Assembly: GCA_033060915.1 (NCBI GenBank)
Contig: CM065383.1
Span: 17,141,501 to 17,205,500, forward strand
Source of the DNA: Euryodendron excelsum
Taxonomy: Eukaryota > Streptophyta > Magnoliopsida > Ericales > Pentaphylacaceae
DNA: 64,000 nt
Direction of reading: 5' to 3'
Shown here one piece after another: positions 10,651 through 22,215 of this stretch. Position 1 is the stretch's first letter. Every line of letters starts with the position of its first letter. The notes under the pieces were generated by a model. That model was not told the origin of the DNA and ran no database searches. It saw only the letters and a program-made list of their open reading frames with translations. A program made the position numbers and the translations under genes.

Positions 10651-12144
10651 CACCTATTACTATATATTGAGGCTGTTGGGGTGGATGCTTGGTTGTGTGC
10701 GTGGGGATTAATTATGTATGATCAAAAGGGCTGTGCATATAATTCTTTTCGTTTTTTACTTTTTCTTATTAGCTTACCTGGTGTTGTAAACAAATTAAGC
10801 GGCCCTTAGGTCAGTTTTCAGCCCTTAAGTCTTTACTTGGAATCAATCTAGGCAGGCAAATCTGGTTATGCTTAAGCTTGGTTCCATCTAGTATTTTAGG
10901 GGGTGCATGGTTTCAGCTTTGCTTCATATGTATCATCAAAGATACATATATTTTCAGGTGAACTGAGTTATTGCTATTATACATATTCAATAAGAATCTA
11001 GCCATTTTGTCAAAAGATTTACGGATATCCTGAGACTTCGAAAATCATTTGTTTTGTCACTGTTCATGGTGCAGCCTCCGAGTGTTGGGTTGAGTGATAA
11101 AACTAAAGCGAGAAGAAGACGAAAAAAAAAAAAAAAGAAAGAAATTTTTTGAAAAGGGGCATTAAGGTAATTTTATACTCTCCAAATTAGTACCAGCACA
11201 ACACCACATGCCTCTATCATGTGTGAGCAACACGCACAGCTATATTTGATGATTCTGTTAGCTTTGTTGGAATTATAACGGTTATGTATTTATTTTTAAA
11301 CGATAGAGAGGTTATGTGTTTTTTTGACCAAATTGTAAGGAGGTAATTATAACTATGATGATTGAAATTTCAGTTCAGTTTAGAGGGGGGCCTCCAAACT
11401 CGTTCATTGTTTGTAGGGTTTCAAATTTTTTAGGCCCGATTAGATTAATGAACGGGCTCAAAAATTATGTTTGAAACCTGATGCGAAAGATATATAAAAT
11501 AATATATTTTTACATTTAGATTATATATTATTTAACAATATTTTTGAAGAAAAGTATTTCTAAAAGTTTTGTTAGGTTAAATAGGCGAACTTAAAATTTG
11601 GTTTTAGACCCGATGAAAACAAATTTAGTAGATTTGGTCCGATCAATGTGCACTCTTTATTTAGGGTAGCTCTAAATTTGACATCAATGATACAGCAAAT
11701 GCAATTGAGTTGGGTTTATTTCTTTAACGCTTCGTTTAGAACATGAATTTTTAGTTAAAAAAGTAAAAGTAAAGGAAAATGTGATGAAAAATAGAATAAA
11801 ATTATATTATTTTTTCATTCTAATTTTTTTCACTTTTTTTTTTAATCAAAAATTCGAGTTCTAAATAGAGTATAAAAGGATTATAAGGGAAATCTAAAGA
11901 AAAACGCTCAAAATGCTTAAGAAATAGTGGATTCTTTTGCATGTGTTTTGCTCATTTGTTTTCCAAACAGGGTGTCTTACATGTGCATTTTGGGTATGTC
12001 AGTTGGTTGTACTAGATGTATGTGCATGCGCGAACGCAATCACCACTTCTCTGATGTAAAAAAGTTTATTGATTAGGTAATATTGTGTTTTTAATAATTC
12101 ACCCTATTAAATTGTAACATTTAGTGTTTTATTATATTTGTGCC

Positions 12145-13491
12145 TGATTGTACTCTGACTCTAAAATGGATAATTAAAATTTTTAATTGTAAGTTATTAT
12201 TAACAATTATTTATATATTATTAATTATTTTATGTAATTTTGATATTCTTTTATATTTTTATATTTTGTAAAGATTTGAAGGTAAAATAAACAAAATAAA
12301 AATATATATGTACGGGTGTTGTGTGTATATCATATATATTAGTATAATATATTATAGTATATATATAGTTAGTGGAGTAATAAAATATATATGTATATAT
12401 ATGTATATATTATATATTATATATAGTTAGTGAAGTAATATAATATATGTATAATGTATTATATGTTGGTGTAGGTGTGCAGGTGAAAAAAACTCAAAAG
12501 AAAAAGAAAAAGAAAAGAAACAAGGAGTAGATGAGCAGGTAACGCAGAAGAAAGAAGCAAAAGAAGAAGAAAAAGAAGAAAGAAAAGATTCGGTGGCTGA
12601 TAAGTATCAATGAACAAAAAAATTAATGCCTATAAAATGGAAGAGATCAGTAAAGAGAGGAGGAGTTGTACGAGAGGGAGAGCAAAGTTTTTAGCAAGTT
12701 TTAGAGAGATAGAGTTTAGCAAGTTTATTCCCTTAGAGATTAGTTTGTCTTCATTTTTAGTCTTGTATTTTGTTGTACTTTATATTACTAGTAATGAAAT
12801 TATTTTTCAAGTCAAGTCTTTTTAATAGTATGAGTAGCTAATTTTATTCTCAGAACCAATTGTAAAAATCATCCGAGACTCTTGAGATTTCAACGGAGGT
12901 AATTAGGTTTTATTATATATCATTTGAATATTCCAATTCTTGATAATGAAATTCTAAATATTTTCGAAAACATAAATTTTTTACTATATTTGGTAATTTC
13001 TATACACAAATCGTATTTTAGTATAATTATTGTACAAATCGATTGAATGAATTTATGACTTTAATTTATTATTCTAGATTTAATAAAATATTTTGAGTTA
13101 CAAAACCGTTGTTGGAATTTCGGGTGAATCGGATGATTGGATCAATTGGGTCCAAGACCATTTTATTCAGTTTATTTTGTCAACAATCATCAATCTCCCA
13201 AAAACAAATTATTTTTCTTTGGTTACCATTTTCTGTGCAATTATCAAATTCTCATAGGTACTATTTAAGGTGGAATTTAAATCGATCGGCTTAAGTTCCA
13301 ACTGAAGCTATTGCAATACTACGGTGCCTAGCATAGCTTAGTCGGTATTTAATCTGTTACCAAGGGTAAATTTTAGCACCTAATTTTGCATGTTCTGTTA
13401 CTAGGGGTGAATCTTATCAGATTTTTATTTACTGCTTTGCCGCACCTGCACTTGAGTGTTTTAATAGATTGTCATATTTTAAGTGTAGTCA
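12145..13491 (+). repeat. 5' LTR of Athila-like element
   Basis: It starts tgattgtactct and ends gtgtagtca, 1347 bp. A TATA box (tataaaa, 12631-12637) is followed by a conserved stretch that probably holds the transcription start. TA-rich microsatellite DNA fills 12300-12440. The LTR also aligns with the reversed copy at 19671-21110. Confidence 0.9.
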
Positions 13492-13498
13492 AGTATTT

Positions 13499-13520
13499 TG
13501 GCGCCGTTGCTAGGAAACGG
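13499..13520 (+). promoter_or_regulatory. Primer-binding site, TGGCGCCGTTGC type
   Basis: It lies seven bases after the LTR end. The sequence tggcgccgttgctaggaa corresponds to the primer-binding site commonly seen in Athila-type elements (tRNA-Asp type); only the first 12 bases match the usual form exactly. Confidence 0.8.
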
Positions 13521-14636
13521 CTTAATTAAAATATGTGAAAAATAAAACTACCTTTGTGGATTCAAGGACGTTTGATTGCTTCCCTATCTTGACAAAGAAC
13601 TGAAAAGTGTTGACCAACTGATCAATGGTTTTTTCATCTTTAACTCATATATTTGTGAATATTTAGTTTTTATTTTATTTAAGTGGTTACCATTTCTTTA
13701 CTTTGTAGCATTTTACTTTTAGTGGTTAACTCCTTTGGTTACTTTTTTTACTTTCTGCATTTTTATTTTTATTTAATGGTTATCTTTTTTGGTTGATATA
13801 CTCACCTATTGCTGGACGAAGCCAGTCAAGTTGGTTACCATATTTTCTGTTTTTATTTTTCATCTAACCCATCTAACTCATCTAACTTACTAACTATTTA
13901 ACATTTTATTTTATTTAGTGGATAACCAACGTTGGTTGTCATTCTAATATTTTATTTTCTACACTTTATTTCAACTTTTTTTTCTTTTTCTTTGTAGTTT
14001 ACCTTTTGAGTTGATTCACTGTCTATTTAGGTTGGCGCCACTCGATATGGTGACCATATAGCTTAATATATATATATATAAATATATAAATATATATTTT
14101 ATTATTGTGAATAACCTTATTTCGAGCTTATTCACCGGTTATTTAGGTCGGCGCCACTCACTAAGGTTACCATAACATTGTTACTAACCTGTCTAACATT
14201 ATTTTCGTTTGTTGTTTTTGTGTGCAGGTATTTTAGTATATTATTGTAATTTATTAATTTTCTTTTCTTTTTATTATTGTTATTATTATTATTAGTATCT
14301 TATTGTTAGCTGATTCCAAAAGTGGCCCGATCCAGTTGTTACTCTACCTACATCCCTCCAGGTAGGTGACCTTTATTTCCTCAGCTCTGAGAGCCGTTAA
14401 TACTGTTTCTCTTTTCATCCCCGTTTTGTCGGTGGCCCACTTGGATTTTTAGCCCCGCATTCTAACTTGTAAGGTTCGTGTTTATGTTTCGGGATGGATT
14501 CATTAGGGATGTGCATAGCCAATTGGTGAGCGTTGACTCTTCTAGTGATCTTTCTCCCATCTTCCATACTCTTTTCCCATTTAGGACTCCTGTTTAAAAT
14601 ATTTAGTTAGTTAATCGAGGTCCTAGTTATATCCTA
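13521..14636 (+). other. Athila leader between primer-binding site and gag
   Basis: Non-coding, AT-rich. It contains a loose repeat of ttggttacc/ggttgatt phrases (13680, 13790, 13925, 14030, 14135), the last two around ggtcggcgccact. No gene was found. Confidence 0.55.
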
Positions 14637-15995
14637 ATGGCAGAAGAATTTAATCAACAACCACCTGAGAATTCCAACCCGCCAAATCCAAATAATGTAC
14701 CTGAAGGTAGGAGTGTACATGGTGATTTTCCCCATAGATCTCTTAGGGATTATCTGAATTTTGCTAGGCAAGCGCCTACTTCTTGCATTGTTCTTCCCGC
14801 GCATCACGTAACGATGACTTTAAAGTTGAAAATGATTCAGCTGATAAATCCATTCCATAGTTTGGATTTTGAAAAACCATATCAGTACATAAAATATTTT
14901 GAGGATGTATGCTCTATGTTTTTCGATAATTCTTACCCAAGGGAAGTTGTACTTTTGAAACTTTTCCTATTTTTTTTCAAAGACAAGGTCAAGTCATGGT
15001 TCAATTCATTGAGGCCAAAGTCTACTCATTCTTGGCAAGATCTTCAGACGGAATTATTAAAAAAATTCTTCCTTAAGCATAAAATTGAAGTGATTCATCG
15101 CCAAATCTCTCAATTTGCCCCTGCGTCTATTGAATTGGTCTTCCAATGTTGGGAGACATTAAAAAAATTTTTAAGTGCTTATCCACATCATGATTTCACC
15201 AATTGGCATGTCATAAATATTTTCTATTCATCATTGACTCCACAATTGAAGCAATTTGCTGAGTCTATGTCCGCAGAGACTTTGTATGACAAAAACCCAT
15301 CTGAAGCATATGATTTCTTTAATTACTTAAAAAATTTGGCTAGAGATTGGGTCACAACTGGAACCCAAAATCCTGAATTAAGGTCAATGTTATGACTAGT
15401 GAGTCTCCTAGGAAAGAGAGTTGTTTAATGTGTGGTACAATGGAACATGAAACTAGTGCATGTCTAATTATAACAGGTTTCAAGGAGGCTTTGCATGGCT
15501 AATCCAATGTAGTTGGCCAATATCGGGATACATATAGTGACCAACGAGTTGGGTAGAACCCTTTTTTGAACACATATAACCCTGGATGGCGAAATCACTC
15601 AAACTTTAGGTGGAGAAACGAGGGTCATTTGAATCCTCAAGGAGGGCCTTAAAACCCTCAACCTTTCCAATCCCAACCTTTCCAATCCCAACCTGTTCAA
15701 TCTCAACAATCCATGCATTTCCAACCCCAACTTAATACATATCAACCCCCTCATTGGAGACCTTTAGAAGATAATGTTCATTAATTGACAAATGATATAA
15801 GAGGAGTCAATAATAGGGTGGATATGCAGGACAAGATGTTAGACTAACACATTAGGATATTGAAGGACATATCAAATAAAATGTCTAACTTGACACAAGC
15901 TTTTACTTAATAAGTGTCAAGGAGATTTCCATCTCAACCGTAACCAAATCCAAATCCCACAAAGCTAGTGGATATGACCGAAGCAAGGACTGATC
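14637..15995 (+). pseudogene. gag: Athila gag (capsid region and zinc knuckle), decayed
   Basis: A clean ORF of 252 codons (14637-15395) encodes the capsid-like domain, with LRDYLNFARQAP, INPFHSLDFEKPYQYI, VKSWFNSLRP and SWQDLQTELLKKFF, the typical order of the retrotransposon Gag domain. After its stop, the frame at about 15414-15460 gives a CCHC-like knuckle, CLMCGTMEHETSAC. It then runs into a Gln/Pro-rich repeat region (tccaacctttccaatccca units, 15657-15725) broken by stops. Gag would form the virus-like particle that packages element RNA. The change of frame and the stops mean no full Gag is made. Confidence 0.85.
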
Positions 15996-16033
15996 CTCAA
16001 TCCAATCATGAATAAGTCCAATCCATCACAACC

Positions 16034-16793
16034 TTGAGGAACGAAAAAATCATTGATAAAACCATTTCACCTAGAACGGAAATTCTTAAGGTTAGTGATG
16101 AAGGGAACGTGAGAGAACAAGAGAGAGAAAGAGATGAGAAAGAAAAAGAACCAGTTGAGCCAGTCTTAGAGCTAATCAAAGCATCTGAAAATGAGGGCAT
16201 TGATGTTGTGAAATATGCCCCGTTTTCTTATAAATTGACCAAACCAAAACATGAGCTTCTAAATTCTAAAATTTATGAAGTGTTTAAGCAGGTCAAGGTC
16301 AACATTCCGATCTTAGATGCCATCAAGCAAATTCTCTCATATGCTAAGTTCTTGATGGACTTCTGTACTGTGAAAAAGAGATTGCATGTCAAGGAAATTG
16401 CCTTCATGAATGAGAGCCAAAATGTAATTTTGCAATATAAGTCCCCACCGAAGTATAAGGACCCCGACTGTCATACTATTTCGTGTACAATAGGAGGAAA
16501 CAAGATAGATTGAGCCCTTCTTGATCTAGGAACAAGTGTTAATCTATTCCCTTATTCAGTTTATCAACAACTCGAATTAAGTGAGTTGCACCCTACATGT
16601 GTCACCTTGTAACTAGCTGACAGATTTATTAAGGTTCCTAGGGGTATTATGGAAGATGTTCTCATTCAGATAGATAAGTTCTACTGTCCAGTGGATTTCA
16701 TTGTGTTAGATACACAACCGGTTAAGAGCACTAGTGCTCATTCCCAAATTCCTGTTATTTTAGGATGACCATTCCTAACTACGTGTAATGCCA
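16034..16793 (+). pseudogene. Athila gag C-terminus and aspartic protease, decayed
   Basis: The ORF 16034-16513 has a charged stretch (EREQ/DEKEKE), then DAIKQILSYAKFLMDF and CHTISCTIGGNKID, a string characteristic of Athila just before the protease. The protease continues past a TGA (16511-16513, where Glu or Arg is usual) as ALLDLGTSVNLFPYSVY. The catalytic loop is DLG, as in other Athila-like proteases. A TAA interrupts it near 16611. It would process Gag-Pol if intact. Confidence 0.78.
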
Positions 16794-17159
16794 TAATTCA
16801 TTGTAAGAATGGGATGTTAAGGTTGTCATTTGGGAATATGACTATTGAGATGAATATCTTTTTAGCTAAAAAACAACCGGAAGAGTATAAGAATATCAGG
16901 GAAGTAGACTACATTGAGTCTATTGTGCAAGAGTACTTTGAAAGTGAATTTTTCGAGAATCCTATTGAAAGAGCTCTTGTTTTAAGCAAGCCACATGACC
17001 AGTTAGATTGTGACCGTGTCAAGTCTAGGGACACAATTCCTGGAGGAATAGAGAGAGAACAATGTATACAAGTGGGTCACTAGACCCCATCATTTGAGCT
17101 TCTAATTCTTAGTGTCATAAAGTTTGTCCCTTCTGAACAAAAAACACCCACTCCGGAAA

Positions 17160-18190
17160 GAAAACCTTTGCCATCTACATTGAAGTATGCATTTCTTGGT
17201 GAAGGTGAGTATTATCCTGCTGTTATATCCTCTAGTCTGTCTGAATTCCAAGAGAAGAGCCTTGTGAAAGTGCTAAAGAATCATAGAAAAGCCTTAGGTT
17301 AGACCATTGCAGACCTTCATGGTATTAATTCTCTTGTATGTACAGATCGTATATATTTTGAGGATAAGTCTAAATCGGTACATCAAATCCAAAAACGTCT
17401 AAATCCTAACATGAAGAAAGTTGTGAGAGGAAAAGTACTGAAGCTTCTACATACGGGTATTATATACCCCATCTTTGATTCAAAGTGGGTTAGTTCAACC
17501 TAAGTTGTTCCTAAGAAATCTAGAGTCACGGTAATTCAAAATGAGAAAAATGAACTAGTGTCCACTAGGATTCAAACTGGGTGACACATGTGTATTAATT
17601 ACCGTCGACTGAATGTTGTTACTAGAAAAGGGCACTTCCCACTCCCATTCTTGGACCAAGTCTTAGAACGAGTGACAGGACGGGCCTTCTACTGTTTTCT
17701 AGATGAGTACTCTGGGTAAAACCAAATTGAAATTGCCTTAGAAGACCAAGATAAGACGAATTTCACATGTCATTTTGGTACTTATGCTTACAAAAGAATG
17801 CCCTTTGGCTTGTGCAATACACTGGCCACATTCTAAAGGTGCATAATGAGTATCTTTAGTGATATGGTGGAGAGATTTTTGGAGGTTTTCATGGATAATT
17901 TTTCTATGTACAAAGATACCTATGAGAGTTGTTTGGAACAGCTCGAGAAGGTGTTAGAAAGATGTGAGGAGAGTAACATTGTCCTAAACTAGAAAAAGTG
18001 TCACTTTATGGTGACACAAGGCATAGTACTTGGACACATCGTGTCTAGTAAGGGGATTGAGGTAGATAAAGCCAAAGTTGAACTGAACCAAAAACTACCT
18101 ACTCCTAGAACTGTGAAAGACATTCGATCTTTCCTTGGGCATGCTGGTTTCTACCGACGATTCATAGCAAGATTTAGTGTCATCTCTCGT
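17160..18190 (+). pseudogene. pol: Athila reverse transcriptase, decayed
   Basis: Recognisable pieces in order are LPSTLKYAFLG, NPNMKKVVRGKVLKLL, CINYRRLNVVTRKGHFPLPF, FYCFLDEYSG, YAYKRMPFGLCN, FMDNFSMYKDT and FLGHAGFYRRF. This is the usual Ty3/gypsy RT series. The catalytic box is FMDNF where FMDDF is expected, so the second catalytic Asp is Asn. At least six in-frame stops lie between 17298 and 17992. The protein cannot work. Confidence 0.88.
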
Positions 18191-18832
18191 TCAATGTGCC
18201 ACCTATTGTCAAAAGACGTTTCATTTGAATGGATGTCTGAATGCCAAGAAGCTTTCGACAAGTTTAAAGAGCTGTTGACAACTGCACCTATCATTCGGTC
18301 ATCCGATTGGTCATCACCTTTTGAGTTGATGTGTGATGTTAGTAATTATGCTATAAGAGTATTTTTGGGGCAAAGAGTGGACAAGAAACCCTATGTTATC
18401 TATTATGCAAGCAAAATCTTGAATGAAGCTCAATTGAACTATACCACAACTAAAAAGGAACTCTTTGCTGTCGTGTTTGCATTAGATAAATTTCAATCAT
18501 ACTTGGTGGGGTCATTAGTTATCTTATACACTGACCATTCTGTACTAAAATACTTGCTCACCAAGCCTGATGCAAAACCACGCCTCATCCGTAGGATTCT
18601 TTTGCTACCAGAATTTTACATTGAAATTCAAGACAAGAAAGGGGTAGAGAATGTAGTTGCTGACCATTTGTCACGGCTCCCTACTGATGGGAAAACCAAA
18701 GATACTTTCCCTATTAATGAGTATTTTCCAAATAAGCATCTTTTTCAAATTCAAACACTTTCTCAAGCAACTGTTCTATGGTTCGCTGATATAGCCAACT
18801 TTTTGGCTACTGGCAAGATACCATCACATTAG
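18191..18832 (+). pseudogene. pol: Athila RNase H and connection domain
   Basis: This is the open part of an ORF that begins at 18008. It shows FELMCDVSNYAI, the RNase H-like start with the D of the active site, then VIYYASKILNEAQLNYTTTE-like KKELFAVVFALDKF, YTDHSVLKYLL and VADHLSRLP. It is the longest undamaged stretch of pol (274 codons in total). It would degrade the RNA strand during reverse transcription; it is only a fragment here. Confidence 0.85.
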
Positions 18833-19009
18833 TCTTACTTAGAAAAATGAAAATTCTTCAGAAATGTGAGGTATTTCTTCTAGGATGATCCATACTTGTT
18901 CAATTATTATCCCGATCAGATAATTCGTCTGTGTACCCCTGACAATAAGTTTCAATCTGTCATGGAGTTCTGTCATTCCTATGCTTATGTGGGTACTTTA
19001 GTTCGAAAA

Positions 19010-20780
19010 AGATAGTTGCAAAGATTCTGTAATCTAACTTATATTGGCCCACCATGTTTCGTGATGTTCACACTTTTTGCACATCCTGTGATAGGTGTCA
19101 ACGACTAGGAAGTCTGATTAGAAGGCAGATGAAGCCCCTCAACCCCATTCTTACTCTTGAGATATTTAATTGTTGAGGTATTGATTTAATGGGACCGTTC
19201 CCTAATTTGTTTGGATTCCTTTACATTCTTGTGGCCATTGATTATGTGTTTGAATGGGTAGAGGTCATTACTTCTCGTACCAATGATCATGACGTTGTGA
19301 TCAAGTTCTTAAAGGAAAATATATTTTCTCGTTTTGGTATGCCTCGTGCTGTCATTTGTGATGGTGACACTCACTTTTGTAATAAACCCATTAGAATGTT
19401 AATGCGAAAGTATGGGGTCGTTCACAAGGTTAGTATACCTTATCATCCCCAAACTAGTGGCCAAGTTAAGTTAGCTAACTGGGAGATTAAGCACATTCTT
19501 AAGAAAACTGTTAATCCTAACCATAAGGACTGGTCCTTAAGGTAAGTAGATACACTCTAAGCCTATAGAACTGCTTACAAAACTGTGTTAGGTGCTCCTC
19601 CTTACAGGGTTGTGTATGGTAAATCATGTCACCTTCAAGTAGAAATTGAGTACAAAGCCTATTGGGCCATTGACCATGCCTAGAATATGGCAATCTATTA
19701 AAACACCCAAGTGCAGGTGCGATGAAGCAGTAAATAAAAATTCGGTAAGATCGGAGTCGATCCACATAGAACGGATAACAAAATATGCAAAATTAGGTGC
19801 CAAAATTCACCAACGGTAAAAGATTAGATACCCACTAAGTCACGCTAAACAACTTAGTGTTACAATAACTTCAGTTGGAATCTAAGCCGACCGGTTTGAA
19901 TTTCACCTTGAAGAGTACCGATAAGAATAGGATGCAGAAAATGGTAACCAAAATAAAATAGATGTTTTTGGGAGATTTGATGGTTGTTGTGAAACTAGAC
20001 TTTAAATAAATTTAATAAAACGGTCTTGGATCCAATTGATCCGATCACCTGATTCACCCGAAATTTCAACAGAGGTTTTATAACTCAAATCATTGGCTTC
20101 ATTTTTAGCCTTTGATTCAAAAGATTTAGCTTTTAGAACATAAATTCTATAATAATTAAATCCAGAATAATAAAATTAAATTCATAAATTTATACCATCG
20201 ATTTGTACAATAACTATACCAAAATAAGATTTATGCATAGAAATTACCAAACTTAGTCAAGAATCTAAATTTTCTCAAAGATCTAGAATTTAATTAACAA
20301 GAATTGAAAGATTTTAAATATAAATAATGAAAACTCAATTACCTCCATTGATATTCCAAGATCCTCAGATGATCTTCACAATTGACTCTAAGAATTAAAT
20401 TAGCTACTCATAGTATTGAAAATACTCAGCGTGAGAAAAATTAATTTTACAAATAAAAAGGTTTATTACAGCAGAATAACAGAAAAGAAAAAAATTAAAA
20501 AATTAACTGGTTGAATAACTACTAACAAACTAACTGACTAAATGAAAGAGAAAGTTTTCATTCGGCCCTCTAACTCTCTACCCTTTTTTTTCTAAAGTTT
20601 TTTCGCTCCTTCTCTCCTGCCCGAATGTCTCCTTTTATAGGAGGAGTCTTTCCTCCTTTCTCTCTTTTCCTTTCGTTTTTTTCCCTTTTTTTCTTCTTGG
20701 CCGCTCCACCCCCTTTTCTTCTTTTCTTCATGCATCACCTACCTACCAACCATTAGTATATATAATATAATACATATTAC

Positions 20781-20811
<31 letters not shown>

Positions 20812-21425
20812 GATAGTTGGTGTGATAGCCACTTTTATATATAATATAATATATATTATATATATATACATATATATAGATAGTCAGTGTGACAGCCACT
20901 TTTATATATATAAATATATCTTACATAATTTTCACACAAGTTTTGTGAGCATGTCATATTCATTTTACTCGGTTTTAGTTTTAAATTTGCACAAGACACA
21001 AAAATGTGAAAGAAAAATAATTTTATAATTTTATAATAAATAATATATAAATAAATACTAATGATAACTTACAATTAGGGACTCCAATTGTACGTTTTAG
21101 AGTACAATCAGTCATTCGCCAATTTAATGAGAACATAGATATAGCCGGCCAAACTAAGAAGTTGCAACTCAATGAACTTGAGAAACTCCAAAATTATGCC
21201 TATGAAAATGCAAATATCTTTACGGCCAAGATGAAAACATTTCATGACCAGCACATCCTTCGTAAGTCTTTTCATATCGGTCAAAAAGTATTGTTTTACA
21301 ATTCCCGATTACACTTGTTTCTAGGCAAATTAAAGAGTAAGTGGTCTGGACCTTATCAGGCAAGAGATGTGTCACCGCACGAAGCGGTAGCAATTGAGAA
21401 TTCTAGCAATGAGAATGTTTTTTAA
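19010..21425 (+). pseudogene. pol: Athila integrase, split by a solo LTR
   Basis: The zinc-binding N-terminus survives partly (FCTSCDRCQRLG, about 19075-19113). The core, 19189-19545, holds the first Asp in VAIDYVFEW, the second in ICDGDTHF, and the Glu in ANWEIKHIL, so the DDE set is still visible. Stops lie at 19175 and about 19543. The frame continues DAYRTAYKTVLGAPPY to AYWAI at 19670, where a reversed solo LTR interrupts it, and resumes at 21116 as RQFNENIDIAGQTK and the C-terminal domain (FHIGQKVLFYNSRL, KWSGPYQA). Apart from the duplicated 5-mer the two halves join in one frame, which supports the insertion model. Confidence 0.88.
19671..21110 (-). mobile_element. Solo LTR of the same Athila family, reversed, inside integrase
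   Basis: It is the reverse complement of an Athila LTR. It begins tgaccatgcctagaatatgg (complement of the LTR end) and finishes gttttagagtacaatca (complement of the LTR start). The reversed TATA box is at 20633-20639. Flanks are gccat (19666-19670) and gtcat (21111-21115), a target duplication with one change. There is no internal sequence, so the element was reduced by LTR-LTR recombination after insertion. Confidence 0.9.
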
Positions 21426-21819
21426 AGTCAATGGGCAAGGATTGAAGCCTTACTTAGAGAACTTGATAAGTTTGATTAAATTTGTGAATATTATGGATCC
21501 ACCATTATTTGAGTAGAAGCAACACCCAATCAGTTTGTATAGTTAGTTTAGTCTATTTATTTGATTTGCTAGCTATTTTATCTTTAGTTGGAAGGAAGGG
21601 ATCTTTCTTCCCCCTATGTTTGTCTCCCACCCTTTCCCTTTTTTTTTTCTTGCCTAGCAGACGTGGCTATTTTCTATTTTGGGGGGGGGGGGGGGGGGGG
21701 GGGGGAGACACATTCGGTTTTTTTTGTTATTTGGTTTGTTATTTTCTGTTGTTTGTGCTTTTTATTTTTATTTATTTTTGTTTTTGTGACCAATAGATGT
21801 TAAAAAACTAGATAGTGTC

Positions 21820-22071
21820 ATGACTTCTCATATAGATGGTAGAGTACTTGCATTTACATGTTATATTGATCTGATACTTTCACGTGGTGTCAGTGGCGAA
21901 ATAATTCGTCGTGCAAGAGTGGAGAGGAGAGTTGAGCTCCAAGAGGAGCAATCTCAACCTCTTACTGGTCGCAGTACTCTGGCCTGTAAGAGAAGAGCAA
22001 AGAGACTGAATAGGTGTCACCGTTGTGCTAGACATACATGTATGGATAAAAATTGCAAAGGGAGAAACTAA
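21820..22071 (+). CDS. Small Cys-rich basic protein ORF, viral NABP-like
   Basis: An intact ORF of 83 codons lies in the Athila 3' region, while the neighbouring pol is full of stops. Its layout is a hydrophobic N-terminal third, a charged Arg/Glu middle, a TGRS step, a basic patch (KRRAKR) and a compact Cys cluster CHRCARHTCMDKNC (CxxC-x4-C-x4-C) near the C-terminus. This order (GRS, Arg-rich patch, Cys cluster) is the plan of the small nucleic-acid-binding proteins of Betaflexiviridae (carlaviruses and vitiviruses). The resemblance is from memory of the family pattern, not an alignment. Alternatives are an Athila-specific accessory ORF or chance. Whether it is expressed is unknown. Confidence 0.4.
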   Translation: MTSHIDGRVLAFTCYIDLILSRGVSGEIIRRARVERRVELQEEQSQPLTGRSTLACKRRAKRLNRCHRCARHTCMDKNCKGRN

Positions 22072-22074
22072 TTA

Positions 22075-22215
22075 ATGTCAGGGAATCAGATGGTTTATTT
22101 AGATATTCTTAAGAGTAGAGTAAATGCCGAGGCATTGAGACACCTGAATTTCATCAGAACTATAGACTACCTTGATTTAGATGTTAAAGGGTTAGCTCGA
22201 CTTTGTTATGACTAA
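22075..22215 (+). CDS. Short ORF of 46 codons following the Cys-rich ORF
   Basis: It starts with ATG four bases after the stop of the preceding ORF, begins MSGNQMVYLDILKSRV and ends GLARLCYD. It has no motif I recognise. Close spacing and conserved openness suggest it may be the tail of the same ancestral protein or region. It could equally be chance. Confidence 0.25.
   Translation: MSGNQMVYLDILKSRVNAEALRHLNFIRTIDYLDLDVKGLARLCYD

Larger units (their letters stand above)
9022..12144. other. Spacer: 3' UTR, GC-richer block, microsatellites, AT-rich DNA
   Basis: No protein gene was found. 9022-9480 is probably 3' UTR and spacer of the small gene. About 9480-10200 is clearly richer in G and C and looks foreign. 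10355-10400 has a 20-bp tandem repeat and 10564-10650 is a long TC/TA microsatellite. The remainder to 12144 is AT-rich with poly-A runs. Confidence 0.55.

Noticed and set aside
10403..10809. Two Ser/Leu-rich ORFs and one Arg/Glu ORF over 10403-10809
   Set aside because: They are products of the TC/TA microsatellite; the non-repeat parts have no domain or splice support.
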